Assembly (NCBI RefSeq): GCF_902833645.1
Contig: NZ_CADFGE010000009.1
Location: forward strand, 248,001 to 312,000
Direction: 5' to 3'
Length of the DNA stretch: 64,000 nucleotides
Source: Paraburkholderia fungorum
GTDB lineage: Bacteria; Pseudomonadota; Gammaproteobacteria; Burkholderiales; Burkholderiaceae
The notes beneath the pieces are model-generated. The model was not told the origin of the DNA. It saw nothing but the letters and a program-made list of their open reading frames with translations, and ran no database searches. Below, piece by piece: positions 62,715-64,000 of the stretch. Both the position numbers and the translations under genes were made by a program. Numbering within the stretch: the first letter of the stretch is position 1; the number at the start of each line of letters is the position of its first letter.

Positions 62715-63707
62715 GTGTCCGATAAGGCTCACGTGATGGAAGTGCTCCGGAAGAATCTGGAGCCATTGAATACCCTGTTCGAGGATCCCGCCGTCAATGA
62801 GGTGATGGTCAATCCGGGCGGCATCGTGTACGCAGAGCGCGCTGGTGAAATGATCTTCATCGAGAACTCCGGCCTCAAGGATGTCCAAATTGAGAGCGCA
62901 ATCGTTGCTCTCGCGAAAACCGTCAACGAGAACGTACAGGCGAACACGGCTAAAACCTTCATTTCCGCGTCGGTCGAGAATCTGCGGATTGCCGGCGCCC
63001 TTGCGCCGGCATCGCACGGTGGACCGTCTCTATGTATCCGAAAGCATCAACAGGGTGGAAAGCGCCCGAACCTTGGTCAACTTGTCGAGCGGGGGATGCT
63101 CACCCACGAGCAAGCTGATCTGCTGGTCAATCTCTTCGTGACAGAAAAGAAAAACGTCATGGTGGGTGGGCCAACGGGTAGCGGAAAAACCACGCTCGCG
63201 AATGCCCTATGCATGTGCATTCCACCGTACGAGCGCGTCATCTCGGTCGAGGACTCGCTCGAACTTGAGCCTGATCTGAAGCATCACGTCCGCCTGCTGA
63301 CGAATGCGTCGCGAGGTGTGACCGCTCAGCTCGCTGTGCAGCACACGCTGCGAGCCCGACCGGACCGCCTGATTCTCGGCGAGACCCGCGGTTCGGAAAC
63401 GTTCGATTTGATCCGCGCTTTCAACTCGGGGCATGACGGATCGTTGAGTACCGTACACGCTAGTTCGGCGGAAGACATGTTGTACGCGCTGGAAATGCTC
63501 TACCAGATGAGTTTGCCACCGGACGCAAGCCTGTCGCCGGAGGCAGTTCGTGGATATATCGCTCGCGCAGTGCACGTATGCGTGCATGTGACGCGGTCGG
63601 TGAAGCAGGGGGAGGACGGGAAATTCTATTACGTCCGTCGTGTCGGTGAAATCGTTCGTGTCAAAGGAGTTGAACATGGAAAGTACGTTGTCGAATCGCT
63701 TTGTTAA
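62715..63707 (+). CDS. trbB: TrbB/VirB11-family secretion ATPase
   Basis: 330 residues, GTG start (an ATG at 62736 is possible). N-terminal domain, then Walker A 'VGGPTGSGKTTLANAL' near 151-160, Asp box 'RVISVEDSLELEPD', His box 'DRLILGETRGSETFDLIRAFNSGHDGSLSTVHA'. Hexameric ATPase of conjugative type IV secretion. Its end overlaps the start of the pilin gene by 32 bp. Confidence 0.9.
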   Translation: MSDKAHVMEVLRKNLEPLNTLFEDPAVNEVMVNPGGIVYAERAGEMIFIENSGLKDVQIESAIVALAKTVNENVQANTAKTFISASVENLRIAGALAPASHGGPSLCIRKHQQGGKRPNLGQLVERGMLTHEQADLLVNLFVTEKKNVMVGGPTGSGKTTLANALCMCIPPYERVISVEDSLELEPDLKHHVRLLTNASRGVTAQLAVQHTLRARPDRLILGETRGSETFDLIRAFNSGHDGSLSTVHASSAEDMLYALEMLYQMSLPPDASLSPEAVRGYIARAVHVCVHVTRSVKQGEDGKFYYVRRVGEIVRVKGVEHGKYVVESLC

Positions 63708-64000
63708 GGGCGCGACCAAAGTGTCACGCATGTCGTCGGTGCAGGCCGCCGTCTTTGTCGCAGTGCTCGTCGCGAGCCAGTCGGTGATGGCGCAGACCTC
63801 GTCAGTGAACGTGTCGGGTCTGTGCATCATCCCGTCGATCCTGAAGGGGATCGTCGCGATCGTGGCAGTCGCCGCTGTTCTGCTGTGGGCGATTGCTCAC
63901 TACATGAACAAGAACGACATGGCCGATCTGACCGTGAAGATTGGCGTGCCGACGGTGCTGGCGAGCGTCGCCGTCACGATCATCACGCAACTGGGACTGA
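63676..64000 (+). CDS. TrbC/VirB2-type conjugal pilin (3' end outside window)
   Basis: 108 codons visible, open to the window end. AAAGGAG lies 7 bp before the ATG. A long N-terminal leader with a hydrophobic core ends at 'VMAQ' (signal peptidase site about residue 41), then two hydrophobic helices ('ILKGIVAIVAVAAVLLWAIAHY' and 'VPTVLASVAVTIITQLGL') with a short polar loop, the standard VirB2/TrbC layout. Confidence 0.75.
   Translation, partial: MESTLSNRFVKGATKVSRMSSVQAAVFVAVLVASQSVMAQTSSVNVSGLCIIPSILKGIVAIVAVAAVLLWAIAHYMNKNDMADLTVKIGVPTVLASVAVTIITQLGL

Overview
The window looks like about 64 kb of a large conjugative plasmid from a Burkholderiaceae-type betaproteobacterium (Burkholderia/Paraburkholderia/Caballeronia). 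This is inferred from the high-GC coding style, an iteron-type RepB origin next to parA/parB, a TraD/TrbB/TrbC conjugation module, KfrA- and TelA-type plasmid maintenance genes, and many small plasmid orphan genes. No tRNA, rRNA or CRISPR array was seen.

Layout. 1-5.3 kb: plasmid accessory genes: a catalytically degenerate tyrosine-recombinase-like protein, a TPR membrane protein, a shortened methyltransferase-like protein, an inverted pair of perfect DnaA boxes, a KfrA-like coiled-coil protein and an intact tyrosine recombinase. 5.4-24.0 kb: an apparently complete biosynthetic gene cluster. 24.0-25.5 kb: decayed cupin and AstE-like genes and a nested inverted repeat. 25.6-29.9 kb: acyltransferase, class A beta-lactamase, an M56 sensor fused to an S11 D-Ala-D-Ala carboxypeptidase domain, and a BlaI repressor with its palindromic operator. 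30.2-34.4 kb: Ada-AlkA DNA repair fusion, EamA exporter, Ogt and a LysR regulator. 34.7-50.2 kb: a one-strand run of small orphan genes, then a TelA pair, an entericidin, exported proteins, PlsC and a DsbG-like protein. 50.5-53.7 kb: membrane protein, parB and parA. 53.7-56.5 kb: a 2.8 kb non-coding origin/partition region with ten 16-bp palindromes (probable parS) followed by about 15 iterons. 56.5-64 kb: repB, a degenerate TraI_2 protein, traD, a DUF4400 protein, trbB and the start of a trbC-like pilin gene.

The most interesting system is the cluster at 5.4-24.0 kb. It carries the enzymes of the known lysine-dependent hydrazine-forming route: a lysine/ornithine N-hydroxylase-like flavoprotein, a cupin and a MetRS-like ligase encoded as two overlapping genes rather than the usual fusion, and a DAO-type FAD oxidoreductase. 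To this it adds a single-polypeptide fusion of the two L-2,3-diaminopropionate enzymes (SbnA-SbnB), a large haem-oxygenase-like diiron oxygenase with an apparent duplicated half, a 620-residue flavoprotein, a NodU/CmcH carbamoyltransferase, small accessory proteins, an SGNH protein and a GST. A divergent PLP decarboxylase and a MOSC (mARC/YcbX-like) protein complete it. The likely product is a small N-N-bonded, diaminopropionate-derived and possibly carbamoylated metabolite; I do not recognise the exact combination. The Ada-AlkA/Ogt repair genes 6 kb away could be self-protection if the product alkylates DNA, but that is speculation.
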